64,000 bases of DNA from Rhizobium sp. AQ_MP (GCF_014237835.1 NZ_JACJVI010000023.1:1-64000); one strand, 5' to 3'; shown: positions 52,130 through 60,562, counted from the stretch's first letter. Program-made: numbers and translations. The notes: generated from the sequence alone by a model not told the origin.

Positions 52130-52579
52130 ATGACGATGAATATCGGGGACGCCTCTGCCGCCTCGGGCGTGTCGGCCAAGATGATCCGCTATTACGAGGA
52201 GATCGGGTTGATATCGCCGGCGGGGCGGACCACTTCGAATTACCGGGTTTATGATGCAGACAGCGTCAACCGGCTGCGTTTCGTGCGGCGCTCCCGCAAT
52301 CTCGGCTTTTCGCTGGAGGAGACCGAGCGGCTGCTGAAGCTGTGGGATGACAAGGAGCGGGCGAGTGCCGAGGTGAAGGCGCTGGCGCTACATCATGTCG
52401 AGGAACTGGAACAGAAGATTGCCGAGATGCAGGCCATGCGCGACACGCTCGCGCATCTCGCCGAGCGCTGCCAGGGCAATGACCGGCCGAACTGCCCGAT
52501 CCTGGCCGATCTCGAGGGCAGGCCGCTGCGACAAAAGACCACCGTCAAGACAAAGGCCGGCGACTGCTGCGGGGATTGA
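52130..52579 (+). CDS. hmrR: Cu(I)-responsive MerR-type regulator
   Basis: 149 residues. The MerR helix-turn-helix (IGDASAASGVSAKMIRYYEE) is followed by a coiled dimer helix and the metal loop CQGNDRPNC, where the two cysteines bind Cu(I), as in CueR/HmrR. The tail DCCGD adds another Cys pair. AGGAGAAAACGACG precedes the start; a second ATG two codons later is equal. It should activate copA from the dyad at 49172-49192. Confidence 0.93.
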   Translation: MTMNIGDASAASGVSAKMIRYYEEIGLISPAGRTTSNYRVYDADSVNRLRFVRRSRNLGFSLEETERLLKLWDDKERASAEVKALALHHVEELEQKIAEMQAMRDTLAHLAERCQGNDRPNCPILADLEGRPLRQKTTVKTKAGDCCGD

Positions 52580-52791
52580 CCTTGCCCCCATGGGAAGGTG
52601 CAGAAAGGACGTTAGCTGCCAACCGCTGACACACCCTGTGGGCTTTGCCGACGGCACCTGCTCATCGGCAGGGAGTGGAGCGCGACCGGCAATCGGCGTG
52701 CGGCCATGGCATTCCGGTGGAACGTCGCCCTGCAGGCATGAACATGAAAGACCGCCGGGCCAACCGGCAACGGACCAGGAAGGATAACAGC

Positions 52792-52995
52792 ATGATCGGA
52801 CAGACGATTTTCAGGATCGAGGACATGACCTGCGGGCACTGCGAGAAGACCGTGGTCAAGGCGCTCGCGGAAGTACTGCCGGGCAAGGCCGTCACCATCG
52901 ACCTCGCCGCCCGCAAGGCCTTTGTCGAGGGCGATGCAGTGCTTGCCGAACAGGCGATCCGCGAGGCGGGCTATACGCCGGTGCGGGAAGGGTGA
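52792..52995 (+). CDS. copZ: Copper chaperone with HMA domain
   Basis: 67 residues, one heavy-metal-associated domain: IEDMTCGHCEKTVVKAL has the CxxC that binds Cu(I), and the fold ends EQAIREAGYTPV. It would carry copper to CopA or HmrR. It follows hmrR by 212 bases. Normal size for CopZ. Confidence 0.92.
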   Translation: MIGQTIFRIEDMTCGHCEKTVVKALAEVLPGKAVTIDLAARKAFVEGDAVLAEQAIREAGYTPVREG

Positions 52996-53003
52996 GGGAA
53001 GCT

Positions 53004-53190
<187 letters not shown>

Positions 53191-53214
53191 CCACCTTGCA
53201 ATGTCCACAAGTCT

Positions 53215-53242
53215 CAATATATATGAAGTATCGTATATATTG
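53215..53242. promoter_or_regulatory. Inverted repeat before the AhpD-like gene
   Basis: CAATATATA-N10-TATATATTG is an exact nine-base inverted repeat that ends 11 bases before the ATG and overlaps the ribosome site region. It may be an operator for an unseen repressor. Confidence 0.6.
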
Positions 53243-53253
53243 GAGGCATCGCC

Positions 53254-53604
53254 ATGAGCAAGGACTACATCGCCATCACCCGGCAAATCTCGAGCGGGAT
53301 CAAGACGCTGCGCAAGGATATTCCGGATGTGATGCAGGGCTTTTCCGCCATGGCGGGCGCGGCGACCAAGGACGGGGCGCTGTCGAAGAAGGTCAAGGAA
53401 CTGGTGGCGCTCGGCATTGCGATTTCCACCCGCTGCGACGGCTGCATCGGCTTTCACACGGAAGCCCTGATCAAGCTTGGCTGCACCAAGGCCGAATTCG
53501 AGGAGGCCTTGGGCCTGGCGGTCTATATGGGCGGCGGCCCCTCGCTGATGTATGCCGGCGACGCCATGGCCGCCTGGGAGCAGTTCGGCGGACCCGAAGC
53601 CTGA
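53254..53604 (+). CDS. AhpD-like carboxymuconolactone decarboxylase family protein
   Basis: 116 residues. The AhpD-type core, VKELVALGIAISTRCDGCIG, holds the CxxC redox pair and the following FHTEALIKLG has the conserved His. Such proteins are alkylhydroperoxidase-type antioxidants. TTGGAGGCATCGCC precedes the start. It lies behind an AT-rich inverted repeat, so it is probably regulated by a stress repressor. Confidence 0.9.
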   Translation: MSKDYIAITRQISSGIKTLRKDIPDVMQGFSAMAGAATKDGALSKKVKELVALGIAISTRCDGCIGFHTEALIKLGCTKAEFEEALGLAVYMGGGPSLMYAGDAMAAWEQFGGPEA

Positions 53605-53760
53605 TCCGGCATGGCCGGCCGGCCCCAGACCAAAGGAGCAGCCGCGAAAACCCGTCCGGCCATCAAAATGTCACGGCTAAATTAGCAGAATTTTTGGAAC
53701 AACCGGGCATTCTTCCCGAAGGCACGATGTGGGGTCGCGGCCGGACGGGCGAAGGAATGC

Positions 53761-54921
53761 ATGCGGACTGAGGCGAATGCGAGAGGGCGGCTCAACTGGC
53801 TGTTGCGGATGCCGCCCGAGGTCGAGCGTGCCGAGGAGCGCGATTTCGGCATCGAGCGCATCCGCCATCTGCGCCATGCCATCATTGTCGGCCTGATCGT
53901 CTACAACATCTACAACCTGACCAGCCTGCACCTGATGGCGGATATCCAGCCCTTCACGGTGGCGATGCGCCTTCTCGTGCTGGTGCCGGGGTCGCTGGCG
54001 ATCTTCCTGCTTGTGCCGCGTGTGCCGCCGGCGATCCGCGAACTTCTGCTGCTTGCCGGGATGTTCGTCGCCAGCCTCCTGCCGCTCTACCTGCTCTATG
54101 TCTCGCAATCGAGCTATGCGAGCTACACGCTGGGCGAGCTGCCGCTCGTGCTGCTCTTCGGCAACATGCTGCTGGTGCTGCGTTTTCGATGGGCGCTGAT
54201 CTTCACCTCGGTCACCTGCCTGACCGCGCTCTGGGTCATCCACAACAAGCCCGGCCTGGACCCGAACCTGATCTTTCCGCTGACCGTCCAGGCCGTCACA
54301 GGCCTGTTCTTCACGCTATACGGCAACTGGCATGTCGAACGACAGCGCTGTCTCACCTATCTCGCCCGTTACGATGCGCAGAACCGCGCCGACCGGGCGG
54401 AGCGCCGCGGCGACGAATTGCGCGACCTGACGCTGACCGACATGCTGACCGGCATCGCCAACCGCCGGCATCTCGACGAGACGCTGGACAGCTGGCTCCT
54501 CACCCGTGACAAGGTGCTGCTGCTGATGGTCGATGTCGATCATTTCAAGGCCTTCAACGACCGCTTCGGCCATGTCGCCGGCGATGACTGCCTGCGCCGG
54601 ATTGCCTCCACCCTCTCCACCTTCGCCACCCGCCACGACGGCTTTGCCGCCCGTTATGGCGGCGAGGAATTCACCCTGCTGTTTGCCGTGGACCTGGAGA
54701 CCGGCGGCGCCTTCCTCGCCGACCGTCTGGTGCGCACGGTCCGCGAATTGTCGATCCCCCATCCCGCCCGCGCCGACGGGCTGACCCATGTCACCGTATC
54801 CGTCGGCTATGCCGGCACGGGCGAAAACGGCCTGCGCGACGCCCGCGATCTCGTGACCCGCGCGGATCTGGCGCTGTATGAGGCGAAGAGCGCAGGGCGG
54901 AACAGGTCGAAGGCGGGGTGA
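53761..54921 (+). CDS. Membrane GGDEF diguanylate cyclase
   Basis: 386 residues. Six hydrophobic segments (about 40-190) and a helical linker lead to a GGDEF domain: LTLTDMLTGIANRRHLDE, MVDVDHFKAFNDRFGHVAGD and the active-site YGGEEF. It has the same plan as the cyclase at 39693-40883, so the two are probable paralogues. No inhibitory RxxD site is visible. It makes cyclic di-GMP in response to an unknown membrane signal. Confidence 0.92.
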   Translation: MRTEANARGRLNWLLRMPPEVERAEERDFGIERIRHLRHAIIVGLIVYNIYNLTSLHLMADIQPFTVAMRLLVLVPGSLAIFLLVPRVPPAIRELLLLAGMFVASLLPLYLLYVSQSSYASYTLGELPLVLLFGNMLLVLRFRWALIFTSVTCLTALWVIHNKPGLDPNLIFPLTVQAVTGLFFTLYGNWHVERQRCLTYLARYDAQNRADRAERRGDELRDLTLTDMLTGIANRRHLDETLDSWLLTRDKVLLLMVDVDHFKAFNDRFGHVAGDDCLRRIASTLSTFATRHDGFAARYGGEEFTLLFAVDLETGGAFLADRLVRTVRELSIPHPARADGLTHVTVSVGYAGTGENGLRDARDLVTRADLALYEAKSAGRNRSKAG

Positions 54922-54929
54922 GCGGGCTG

Positions 54930-54985
54930 GTGGCCTCGATCCTTCGAGGCCCCTGCGATGCAGGGGCACCTCAGGATGAGGGGAG
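54930..54985. repeat. Family C palindromic repeat
   Basis: GGCCTCGATCCTTCGAGGCC, then CCTGCGATGCAGGGG and CACCTCAGGATGAGGGG. The same pattern (CTTCGAGGCC with a GC palindrome and CTCAGGATGAGG) recurs at 58300, 61826 and 63252. Confidence 0.75.
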
Positions 54986-55141
54986 CGGCGGCCGCAAACA
55001 CAAAACCCCGCCTGGTACGGCCACCGTCAGGTGGACTTAACTGCCGGTGAGACCTGCGACATAGTTCAATTGACTTAGATTTTGAACAGTCGGTAGTCTT
55101 GTATCGATGCCAACTCGCTAATCATCCAGAGACCGCACTTA

Positions 55142-55990
55142 ATGCCGCGCATCCCGAACGAATTTCTTGACAATGTATTTTATCTGTATCCGGACGACAA
55201 CTATGCGCGGAATTCCGTGCATTTTGGCGGCACAGGTTTCTTTGCACTTGCTCTGTTGCCGAGTGGAGTAGACGGCGTTGTGTATGCGATAACGAACCGA
55301 CACGTAATCGAATCCGGCAACACCACCATGCGTCTGACTACGTCGGATAATGCCATGGATACGTGCGAAACCCCAGAAAGGGATTGGATATTTCACCCCA
55401 ACAAAGATGTCGACTTAGCAGTCCTGCCAATTCGGATGGCTGGGCAAGGGCTTCGCTACAAAGTTTGGCCAACAGATCGTTTCTTGTCCAAAGAACTCTT
55501 AGTGAAGCATGATATAGGATGTGGAGACGAGTGCTTCACTGTGGGACGCTTCGTTAATCGCGAGGGCAAGGCGCGTAATACACCTACAACTAGAATGGGA
55601 AATATAGCTCAGCTCCCATCCGAGGAGAATATTCATTTCTTGGCTGAAATGAGGACGATCGGCGGATCTAGTGGGTCACCAGCATACGTCTATCGTCCAC
55701 CCGCGTGTCCACCTATCGGTGGAGACATATTCGATCCGAAATCCTACCGGAAATACACAGGTCCGTTTCTTCTTGGAGTTAATGAAAAATACGTTCCGGG
55801 TGAAATGTCTCTCCCATACGTCAACAGAGTCGGGATGCAGAAAATTGAGCCCTTTAACACAGGAATGATGGAGGTTATACCTGCATGGTACCTCTTGGAT
55901 ATCATCAATTCCGAGATGCAGGTTGAACTGCGAACAGCGTACGATCGTCAGCTGTCAGCGAGTGTGGGGGCCTTCTTAAAAGAGGAATAG
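55142..55990 (+). CDS. AT-rich trypsin-like serine protease
   Basis: 282 residues. A catalytic triad is visible: His in VYAITNRHVIES, Asp in NKDVDLAVLPIRM and Ser in TIGGSSGSPAYVY. The oxyanion-hole Gly is present. The fold is like trypsin-type proteases used in housekeeping or defence. It has no signal peptide or membrane helix, so it should act in the cytosol. Its composition is clearly AT-rich and its codon use unlike the neighbours, so it was probably acquired. No partner gene is visible next to it. Confidence 0.82.
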   Translation: MPRIPNEFLDNVFYLYPDDNYARNSVHFGGTGFFALALLPSGVDGVVYAITNRHVIESGNTTMRLTTSDNAMDTCETPERDWIFHPNKDVDLAVLPIRMAGQGLRYKVWPTDRFLSKELLVKHDIGCGDECFTVGRFVNREGKARNTPTTRMGNIAQLPSEENIHFLAEMRTIGGSSGSPAYVYRPPACPPIGGDIFDPKSYRKYTGPFLLGVNEKYVPGEMSLPYVNRVGMQKIEPFNTGMMEVIPAWYLLDIINSEMQVELRTAYDRQLSASVGAFLKEE

Positions 55991-56001
55991 GAAAATAATC
56001 C

Positions 56002-56030
56002 TTGACAGCGTGACGGTCGTCGGATAGGGT
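56002..56030 (+). promoter_or_regulatory. Sigma-70-type promoter before the GTA cluster
   Basis: TTGACA (56002-56007) is a perfect -35; the spacer is exactly 17 bases and TAGGGT (56025-56030) is the -10. It would start a transcript at about 56037. Confidence 0.75.
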
Positions 56031-56093
56031 TGTGGCATGATCGGGAAGTTGTGGCCTTGAAGGCTGGAGCGGTTCCGGGAGAGGTTTTGGGAA

Positions 56094-56117
56094 GGGTCCG
56101 CTTGGCGGGCCCTTTTT
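56094..56117 (+). terminator. Intrinsic terminator in the GTA leader
   Basis: GGGTCCGC (56094-56101) and GCGGGCCC (56105-56112) pair over eight bases (one G-T) around TTG and run into TTTTT. It lies between the promoter and the first gene (start 56134), so it either ends a short RNA or works as an attenuator. Confidence 0.8.
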
Positions 56118-56133
56118 CGTTTCGGAGGGACCC

Positions 56134-56607
56134 ATGCGTGGCGAGGATGAGCCGGGGGAGGCACTGCCCGAGGTGATCGAGGTGAAGGCGGCGGGGGCGG
56201 GCGATCTGGAGAGGTTGCTGCAGGAGTTTACCGCCGAGATGCGCGCCCAGTTCGACCTGTTTCGCCGCCTGCGGGCCGGCGCCGAGAGCCTGATCGACGG
56301 CGCCGACGAGGCGCTGGCCAAACAGGCGCGCGCCGACATCAAGGCCGCGACCGATGCGATTGCGCTGATCGTGCGCACGCTGGAAAAGATCGATGCGCTC
56401 TTGCGCCAGCTGGAGCGCGACCGTCTGGATGCCGAGGAGCGGCTGATCGAGGCACGCGATCCGGAGATCTTGCGCGGCGAGGTCGAGGCGCTGATTGCGG
56501 CACGGGTCGAGGCGGAACTGGCCGGGCGGATTGAGCTGGCGGTGGCTGCGCGCATGGCGGAGGTTTCGGGGTGGGCCGAGGGAAGGGGGCCGCCACCCTC
56601 CCCTTGA
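56134..56607 (+). CDS. GTA gp1-like helical protein, candidate small terminase
   Basis: 157 residues, almost all helical. ERLLQEFTAEMRAQFDLFRR, ARADIKAATDAIALIVRTLE and LRQLERDRLDAEERL suggest a coiled coil. By position before the large terminase, it corresponds to gene 1 of RcGTA-like clusters, whose product has been linked to small terminase function. The role is inference from position. TTTCGGAGGGACCC precedes the ATG. Confidence 0.72.
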   Translation: MRGEDEPGEALPEVIEVKAAGAGDLERLLQEFTAEMRAQFDLFRRLRAGAESLIDGADEALAKQARADIKAATDAIALIVRTLEKIDALLRQLERDRLDAEERLIEARDPEILRGEVEALIAARVEAELAGRIELAVAARMAEVSGWAEGRGPPPSP

Positions 56608-56698
56608 CCGCCTGCACAGTCGCTCAAAGGGGAGGTGGGCGCGCGCGACCGGATGCTTCGAGGCCCCCCTAGCGCGGGCACCTCGGCGTGAGGGGCGC
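56588..56698. repeat. Fragments of family A and family C repeats
   Basis: CCACCCTCCCCTTGACCG with CTCAAAGGGGAGGTGGG, then GATGCTTCGAGGCCCCCCTA and CACCTCGGCGTGAGGGGC. It overlaps the last codons of the gp1-like gene and fills the gap to the terminase. Confidence 0.7.
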
Positions 56699-56744
56699 CG
56701 TGGGGGCTCACGCTGTTTTGCATGACCGGCCAAGGAGACTGCCG

Positions 56745-58295
56745 ATGACGCCGAAATCCCTGGGGCGGCGGATGAGGGATCGGGTGGTCGAGACGGAACG
56801 GGCCGCGTCCGCCATGATCGGCCAGGCCGCGGTGGAAGCCGAGGCGCTGGCCGGGAATGGCAGGAGGACCACGACCGCTCTGGAGGCTGTTGCCACGACG
56901 GTGACGCCCGAAACCTGGGCGGCGGCGGGGCTTGATGCTCCGGAGGCGGCCGCGGCGGGCAGACGGGATTGGGCGCGGGATGTGAGGATGGCGGCAGGGG
57001 CGGTTGGGCATGGTGCAGGTGTCGCCGCCCGCCCAGAGGGACCGCTCGACCTTGCACGCCTCACGCCCGCCGATCTCGCCTTTCTCGCCCGCGACTGGCG
57101 GCTTCTGGCGCGGCCTGAGCAATGGCCGCCGGAGGGAGACTGGCGGAGCTGGCTGATCCTCGGCGGGCGGGGATCGGGCAAGACGCGGGCCGGTGCCGAA
57201 TGGGTGCAGGCGCAGGTGATCGCCGCGGGCAAACGGACGGATCTGCGCATTGCGCTGGTGGCGGAGACGCTCGGCGATGCGCGCGAGGTGATGATCGACG
57301 GGGCCTCGGGGCTGGCAAGGATTGCCAGGCGGATGCGGCCGGAGGTGGAGATTTCGCGAAGACGGCTTGTCTGGCCGAACGGGGCGATCGCCCAGATCTT
57401 TTCCTCCGAAGATCCCGAAAGCCTGCGCGGGCCGCAATTTCATCTCGCCTGGTGCGACGAGCTCGCCAAATGGAAACATGCCGACGAGACCTTCGACATG
57501 CTGCAGTTTGCACTGCGGCTCGGCGACGCGCCGCGCCAGGTGGTGACGACGACGCCGCGGCCTGTGCCGCTGTTGAAGCGGCTGATGGCGGATGAGGCGA
57601 CGGCCCTGACGAAAATGGCGACTTCGGCAAATGCCGCGCATCTGGCACCGGGGTTTTTAGGCGCGCTTCAGGCCCGCTATGGCGGGACGCGGCTCGGGCG
57701 GCAGGAACTGGATGGTGAGCTGATCGAGGACCGGCCGGATGCGCTGTGGAAGCGCGCGAGGCTCGACGAGATCGTGGTGAAACTGGCCGAACCCTTGCGG
57801 CGCATCGTCGTGGCGGTCGATCCGCCGGCAGGTGGTCTGTCGGCCTGCTGCGGCATCGTGGTCGTGGGGCTGAAGGAGAATGGCCAGGCGGTGGTGCTCT
57901 CCGATTGTTCGGTCGAGGGGCAGGGCCCGGCCGGCTGGGCACGGGCGGTGGTCTCGGCCTTCAGGCGCTTCGAGGCCGACCGGGTGGTGGCCGAGGTCAA
58001 CCAGGGCGGCGACATGGTGCGCGCCGTGCTGGAAGGCATCGAGGCGCGGCTGCCGGTGACGACGGTCCGGGCGACGCGCGGCAAGTTCCTGCGCGCCGAA
58101 CCGGTCGCGGCCTTGTACGAGCAGGGCCGGGTTCTGCATGCCGGCCGGTTTGTCGAACTCGAAGACCAGATGAGCGATTTTGGCCCGGAGGGGCTGTCGA
58201 ACGGGCGCTCGCCGGACCGGCTGGACGCGCTGGTCTGGGCGCTGACGGCGCTGATGCTGGAGGGCGGTGGAGAGCCACGGATTAGGGGGGTGTGA
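56745..58295 (+). CDS. Large terminase subunit, RcGTA gp2-like
   Basis: 516 residues. Walker A is ILGGRGSGKTRAGAEWV; the Walker B-type region is FHLAWCDELAKWKH. The C-terminal nuclease part has VVAVDPPAGG, VVAEVNQGGDMV and SPDRLDALVWALT, with the acidic residues of an RNase H-like nuclease. It drives packaging of cell DNA into GTA heads in RcGTA-type systems. AAGGAGACTGCCG precedes the ATG; about 110 N-terminal residues are less conserved. Confidence 0.92.
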   Translation: MTPKSLGRRMRDRVVETERAASAMIGQAAVEAEALAGNGRRTTTALEAVATTVTPETWAAAGLDAPEAAAAGRRDWARDVRMAAGAVGHGAGVAARPEGPLDLARLTPADLAFLARDWRLLARPEQWPPEGDWRSWLILGGRGSGKTRAGAEWVQAQVIAAGKRTDLRIALVAETLGDAREVMIDGASGLARIARRMRPEVEISRRRLVWPNGAIAQIFSSEDPESLRGPQFHLAWCDELAKWKHADETFDMLQFALRLGDAPRQVVTTTPRPVPLLKRLMADEATALTKMATSANAAHLAPGFLGALQARYGGTRLGRQELDGELIEDRPDALWKRARLDEIVVKLAEPLRRIVVAVDPPAGGLSACCGIVVVGLKENGQAVVLSDCSVEGQGPAGWARAVVSAFRRFEADRVVAEVNQGGDMVRAVLEGIEARLPVTTVRATRGKFLRAEPVAALYEQGRVLHAGRFVELEDQMSDFGPEGLSNGRSPDRLDALVWALTALMLEGGGEPRIRGV

Positions 58296-58299
58296 CATC

Positions 58300-58415
58300 C
58301 CTCATGCTGAGGCGTCCGCACACCGTGCGGACCTCGAAGCATCCGGCCCGCGTGAGGTTGGCCTCGACCCTTCGAGGCCCGCGCGGGGCGCGGGCGCCTC
58401 AGGGTGAGGGGAGAT
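58300..58415. repeat. Family C palindromic repeat
   Basis: CTCATGCTGAGGCGTCCGCA, CACCGTGCGGAC, CTCGAAGCATCC and then CCTTCGAGGCCCGCGCGGGG and GCGCCTCAGGGTGAGGGG. It begins at the terminase stop. Confidence 0.75.
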
Positions 58416-58427
58416 GATGTACGCGGC

Positions 58428-58551
58428 TTTGCCCCTCATCCGCCCTTCGGGCACCTTCTCCCCGCAGGCGGGGAGAAGGAGACGCCGCCGCCGATCGGAT
58501 CCGCCTTCTCCCCGTTCACGGGGAGAAGGTCCCGGCAGGGGGATGAGGGGC
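58428..58551. repeat. Family D palindromic repeat
   Basis: CCCCTCATCCGCCCTTCGGG, CACCTTCTCCCCGCAGGCGG and GGAGAAGG, then CTTCTCCCCGTTCACGGGGA and GAAGGTCCCGGCAGGGGGAT. Arms TTCTCCCCG/CGGGGAGAA occur twice, and the outer CCCCTCATCC pairs with GGATGAGGGG. Confidence 0.75.
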
Positions 58552-58568
58552 ATTGGCACCCCAAACGA

Positions 58569-58598
58569 AAAACCGGCCCCCTTTCGGGCGCCGGTTTT
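58569..58598 (-). terminator. Intrinsic terminator of the 41-residue gene
   Basis: On the minus strand AAAACCGGC and GCCGGTTTTT arms enclose a GCCC-GAAA-GGGG inner stem and end in TTTTT. It lies 22 bases after the small gene stop. Confidence 0.8.
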
Positions 58599-58620
58599 CC
58601 CACGCGATGCGGTGGATCAG

Positions 58621-58746
58621 TTACTTGGCCTGGCCGGGCTGCGGGGCCGGCTGGCGGACCTGGCGCCATTCGTTTTCGAGGCGCTGCAGGACATGGGCCG
58701 GGATGGTGGCCGGAGCGGCGGTCTTGGTCGAAGTGTTCGTCTGCAT
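58621..58746 (-). CDS. 41-residue protein inside the GTA region
   Basis: MQTNTSTKTAAPATIPAHVL then QRLENEWRQVRQPAPQPGQA. GGAGGGAAGAG directly precedes the ATG, and an intrinsic terminator follows, so this is a complete transcription unit opposite to the GTA genes. The family is unknown. The one amphipathic helix, ENEWRQVR, is short. Confidence 0.75.
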   Translation of the reverse strand: MQTNTSTKTAAPATIPAHVLQRLENEWRQVRQPAPQPGQAK

Positions 58747-58955
58747 CTCTTCCCTCCTCGGATTTGGAAGTCTGGCCTCCAAAACGTGTCTGTGGGCGAA
58801 AAGTTCCACAGCGTTAAACCTTTGTAAATATGAACGGAACGAGCTCTAAACGATTGAAATTTCTTCAATCGTTTTAATTTCCAACTTTTTCATCGCCGAC
58901 GGCGCCCCCTGGCTCCGGGCGGCGGCCTTTCTCCTCGGACATCAAGGATCTGACC

Positions 58956-59576
58956 ATGCGGATCGACCGGCGAATCGTCTTCGCGGGGCTGCGCAATGCC
59001 GTATTCGGCGGGCGGCTCAGCCAGGGCCAGGTGGAGGGGATCGAGGCGGTGCTGACGCGCTTTTCCGCGCGCGGCTGGGCCGATCCGCGCTGGCTCGCCT
59101 ATATGCTGGCGACCGCGCATCACGAGACCGCCGGCACCATGCAGGCCGTCCGCGAGACGCTGGCTGCGACCGACGAGGAGGCCGTGGCGCGGCTGGAGCG
59201 GGCCTGGCGTGGTGGAAAACTGCCGACGGTGACCACACCCTATTGGCGACGGGATGCCGAGGGGCGGAGCTATTATGGGCGGGGGCTGGTGCAGATCACC
59301 CATCGTGAGAATTATGCGAAGATGAGCCGGGTGACCGGGCTCGATCTCGTGGCTGAGCCGGATCTGGCGCTGAGGATGGACGTTTCGGCAACCATCCTGG
59401 TGGTCGGCATGACCGAGGGGCTGTTTTCAGGCGCGAGGCTCTCCGATTTCTTTTCCGGCAGCAAGGCCGACTGGACGGGCGCGCGCAAGATCGTCAACGG
59501 CACCGATCGGGCGAAGAAGATCGCGGTGACGGCAAGGACCTTCGACGCGGCGATCAGGGCCGGGCTTGTGGTGTGA
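58956..59576 (+). CDS. Chitinase-like (GH19-type) endolysin
   Basis: 206 residues. LAYMLATAHHETAGTMQAVR contains the catalytic-type His-Glu pair; YWRRDAEGRSYYGRGLVQIT and HRENYAKMSR follow the GH19 layout of phage muramidases. It is a likely cell-wall lytic enzyme of the GTA or a prophage. It has no signal peptide. AAGGATCTGACC precedes the ATG. In RcGTA-like clusters such a gene is not usually between terminase and portal. Confidence 0.85.
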   Translation: MRIDRRIVFAGLRNAVFGGRLSQGQVEGIEAVLTRFSARGWADPRWLAYMLATAHHETAGTMQAVRETLAATDEEAVARLERAWRGGKLPTVTTPYWRRDAEGRSYYGRGLVQITHRENYAKMSRVTGLDLVAEPDLALRMDVSATILVVGMTEGLFSGARLSDFFSGSKADWTGARKIVNGTDRAKKIAVTARTFDAAIRAGLVV

Positions 59577-59655
59577 AGCGGCCAAGCGGCGCATTGAGCG
59601 GCGGCCCGTGCGATGCTATCGGCTGTTGCGCTGCAACAGCTCTTCGAGGTGCCCC

Positions 59656-59961
59656 ATGATCCGCCACATCGTCTTCTTCACCGTGAAGCCGGAGAATATC
59701 GAGGCAGTGCGTGCGGGGCTTTCGATCCTGACGGAGATACCCCATGCGACGCGGCTGGAGATCGGCACCAATGTGAAGACCGACGGCTTTCACCGCAGCA
59801 TCGACCTCGTGGTTTACGGTGAATTCGAGGATGAGGCAGCCCTTGCCGCCTACAAGGCGCATCCGCTCTACGAGGAGAGTATCCGCCGGGTGAAGCCGCT
59901 GCGCGAGGAGCGGTTTGCGGCGGATTATGTGGTGGGGGATGCGGTGCGGGCGAGGCTTTGA
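59656..59961 (+). CDS. Dabb-domain (stress-responsive A/B barrel) protein
   Basis: 101 residues. MIRHIVFFTVKPENIEAVRA, LEIGTNVKTDGFHRSIDLVV and YKAHPLYEESIRRVKPLREE show the Dabb fold, a dimeric alpha/beta barrel of unclear role. It is not a normal GTA component and probably an inserted housekeeping gene. GAGGTGCCCC precedes the ATG. Confidence 0.88.
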   Translation: MIRHIVFFTVKPENIEAVRAGLSILTEIPHATRLEIGTNVKTDGFHRSIDLVVYGEFEDEAALAAYKAHPLYEESIRRVKPLREERFAADYVVGDAVRARL

Positions 59962-59969
59962 GGGGCGTG

Positions 59970-60374
59970 TCAGGCCGGGCTTAGCAGGGGCTCCAATAGG
60001 TCCGCGAGTAGGGACGGGTCGTCGTGGCCGATGATCAGCGCCTCGATCTCATGTTTCAGGTGCTCCTGCTGTTCTGCATCGAGAGACAATCGGTAGCCGT
60101 TGATTGCAATGAAATAACGGCCCGAAAGCCAGGCTGTCCGTTTGTTGCCCTGTTCGAAGGCATGCGCCTTGCCGATCGACTGGATGATGCAGCTGGCGAG
60201 CCAGGAGACGGATGATATCTGGCGATACTCTGCCTGGAACCGCGGACGGTACAGGGCGCCTTCAAGGGCAGAGCGATCGCGCAGGAAGTGGTTCTCCGAG
60301 GTGCCGAGAAGCAGCCGTCTGTTGATCGCAATCACATCCTCGATTGCAATCCAGAGGGGCTCGCTCATGCTCAC
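59970..60374 (-). CDS. doc: Doc-type (Fic fold) toxin
   Basis: 134 residues. The catalytic motif HAFEQGNKRTAW is the Doc/Fic motif HxFx(D/E)GN(K/R)R, and IQSIGKAHAF precedes it. FLRDRSALEGALYRPRFQAE is typical of Doc. Doc phosphorylates EF-Tu and stops translation. It overlaps the upstream antitoxin by four bases. It interrupts the GTA gene order on the opposite strand. Confidence 0.92.
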   Translation of the reverse strand: MSMSEPLWIAIEDVIAINRRLLLGTSENHFLRDRSALEGALYRPRFQAEYRQISSVSWLASCIIQSIGKAHAFEQGNKRTAWLSGRYFIAINGYRLSLDAEQQEHLKHEIEALIIGHDDPSLLADLLEPLLSPA

Positions 60375-60562
60375 TTGGCCAGATGATCCAGGATGATCTT
60401 GTCGGTGACGAGCAGGTCTTTGACGAAATCGTCGAGATCCGGCGTGGCTGCAACCGGTATTGCGGTCTTGAGGGCTAAGTCTTCGGAAGACGCGACCGAA
60501 GCTTTGCGGCCATCGCTGTTCCGCCTTTCGTCCACCCGACCTATTTTCGACTTTGAACTCAT
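60371..60562 (-). CDS. Antitoxin partner of Doc
   Basis: 63 residues: SSKSKIGRVDERRNSDG, then SEDLALKTAIPVAATPDLDD and FVKDLLVTDKIILDHLA. The DNA-binding part of a normal Phd is not obvious, so it may belong to another antitoxin family. The call rests on the four-base overlap with doc and on size. Start at 60562. Confidence 0.68.
   Translation of the reverse strand: MSSKSKIGRVDERRNSDGRKASVASSEDLALKTAIPVAATPDLDDFVKDLLVTDKIILDHLAK

Noticed and set aside
55905..57641. Minus-strand frame of 578 codons opposite the terminase
   Set aside because: Pro/Arg/Ser-rich low-complexity translation that crosses several unrelated genes and repeats.
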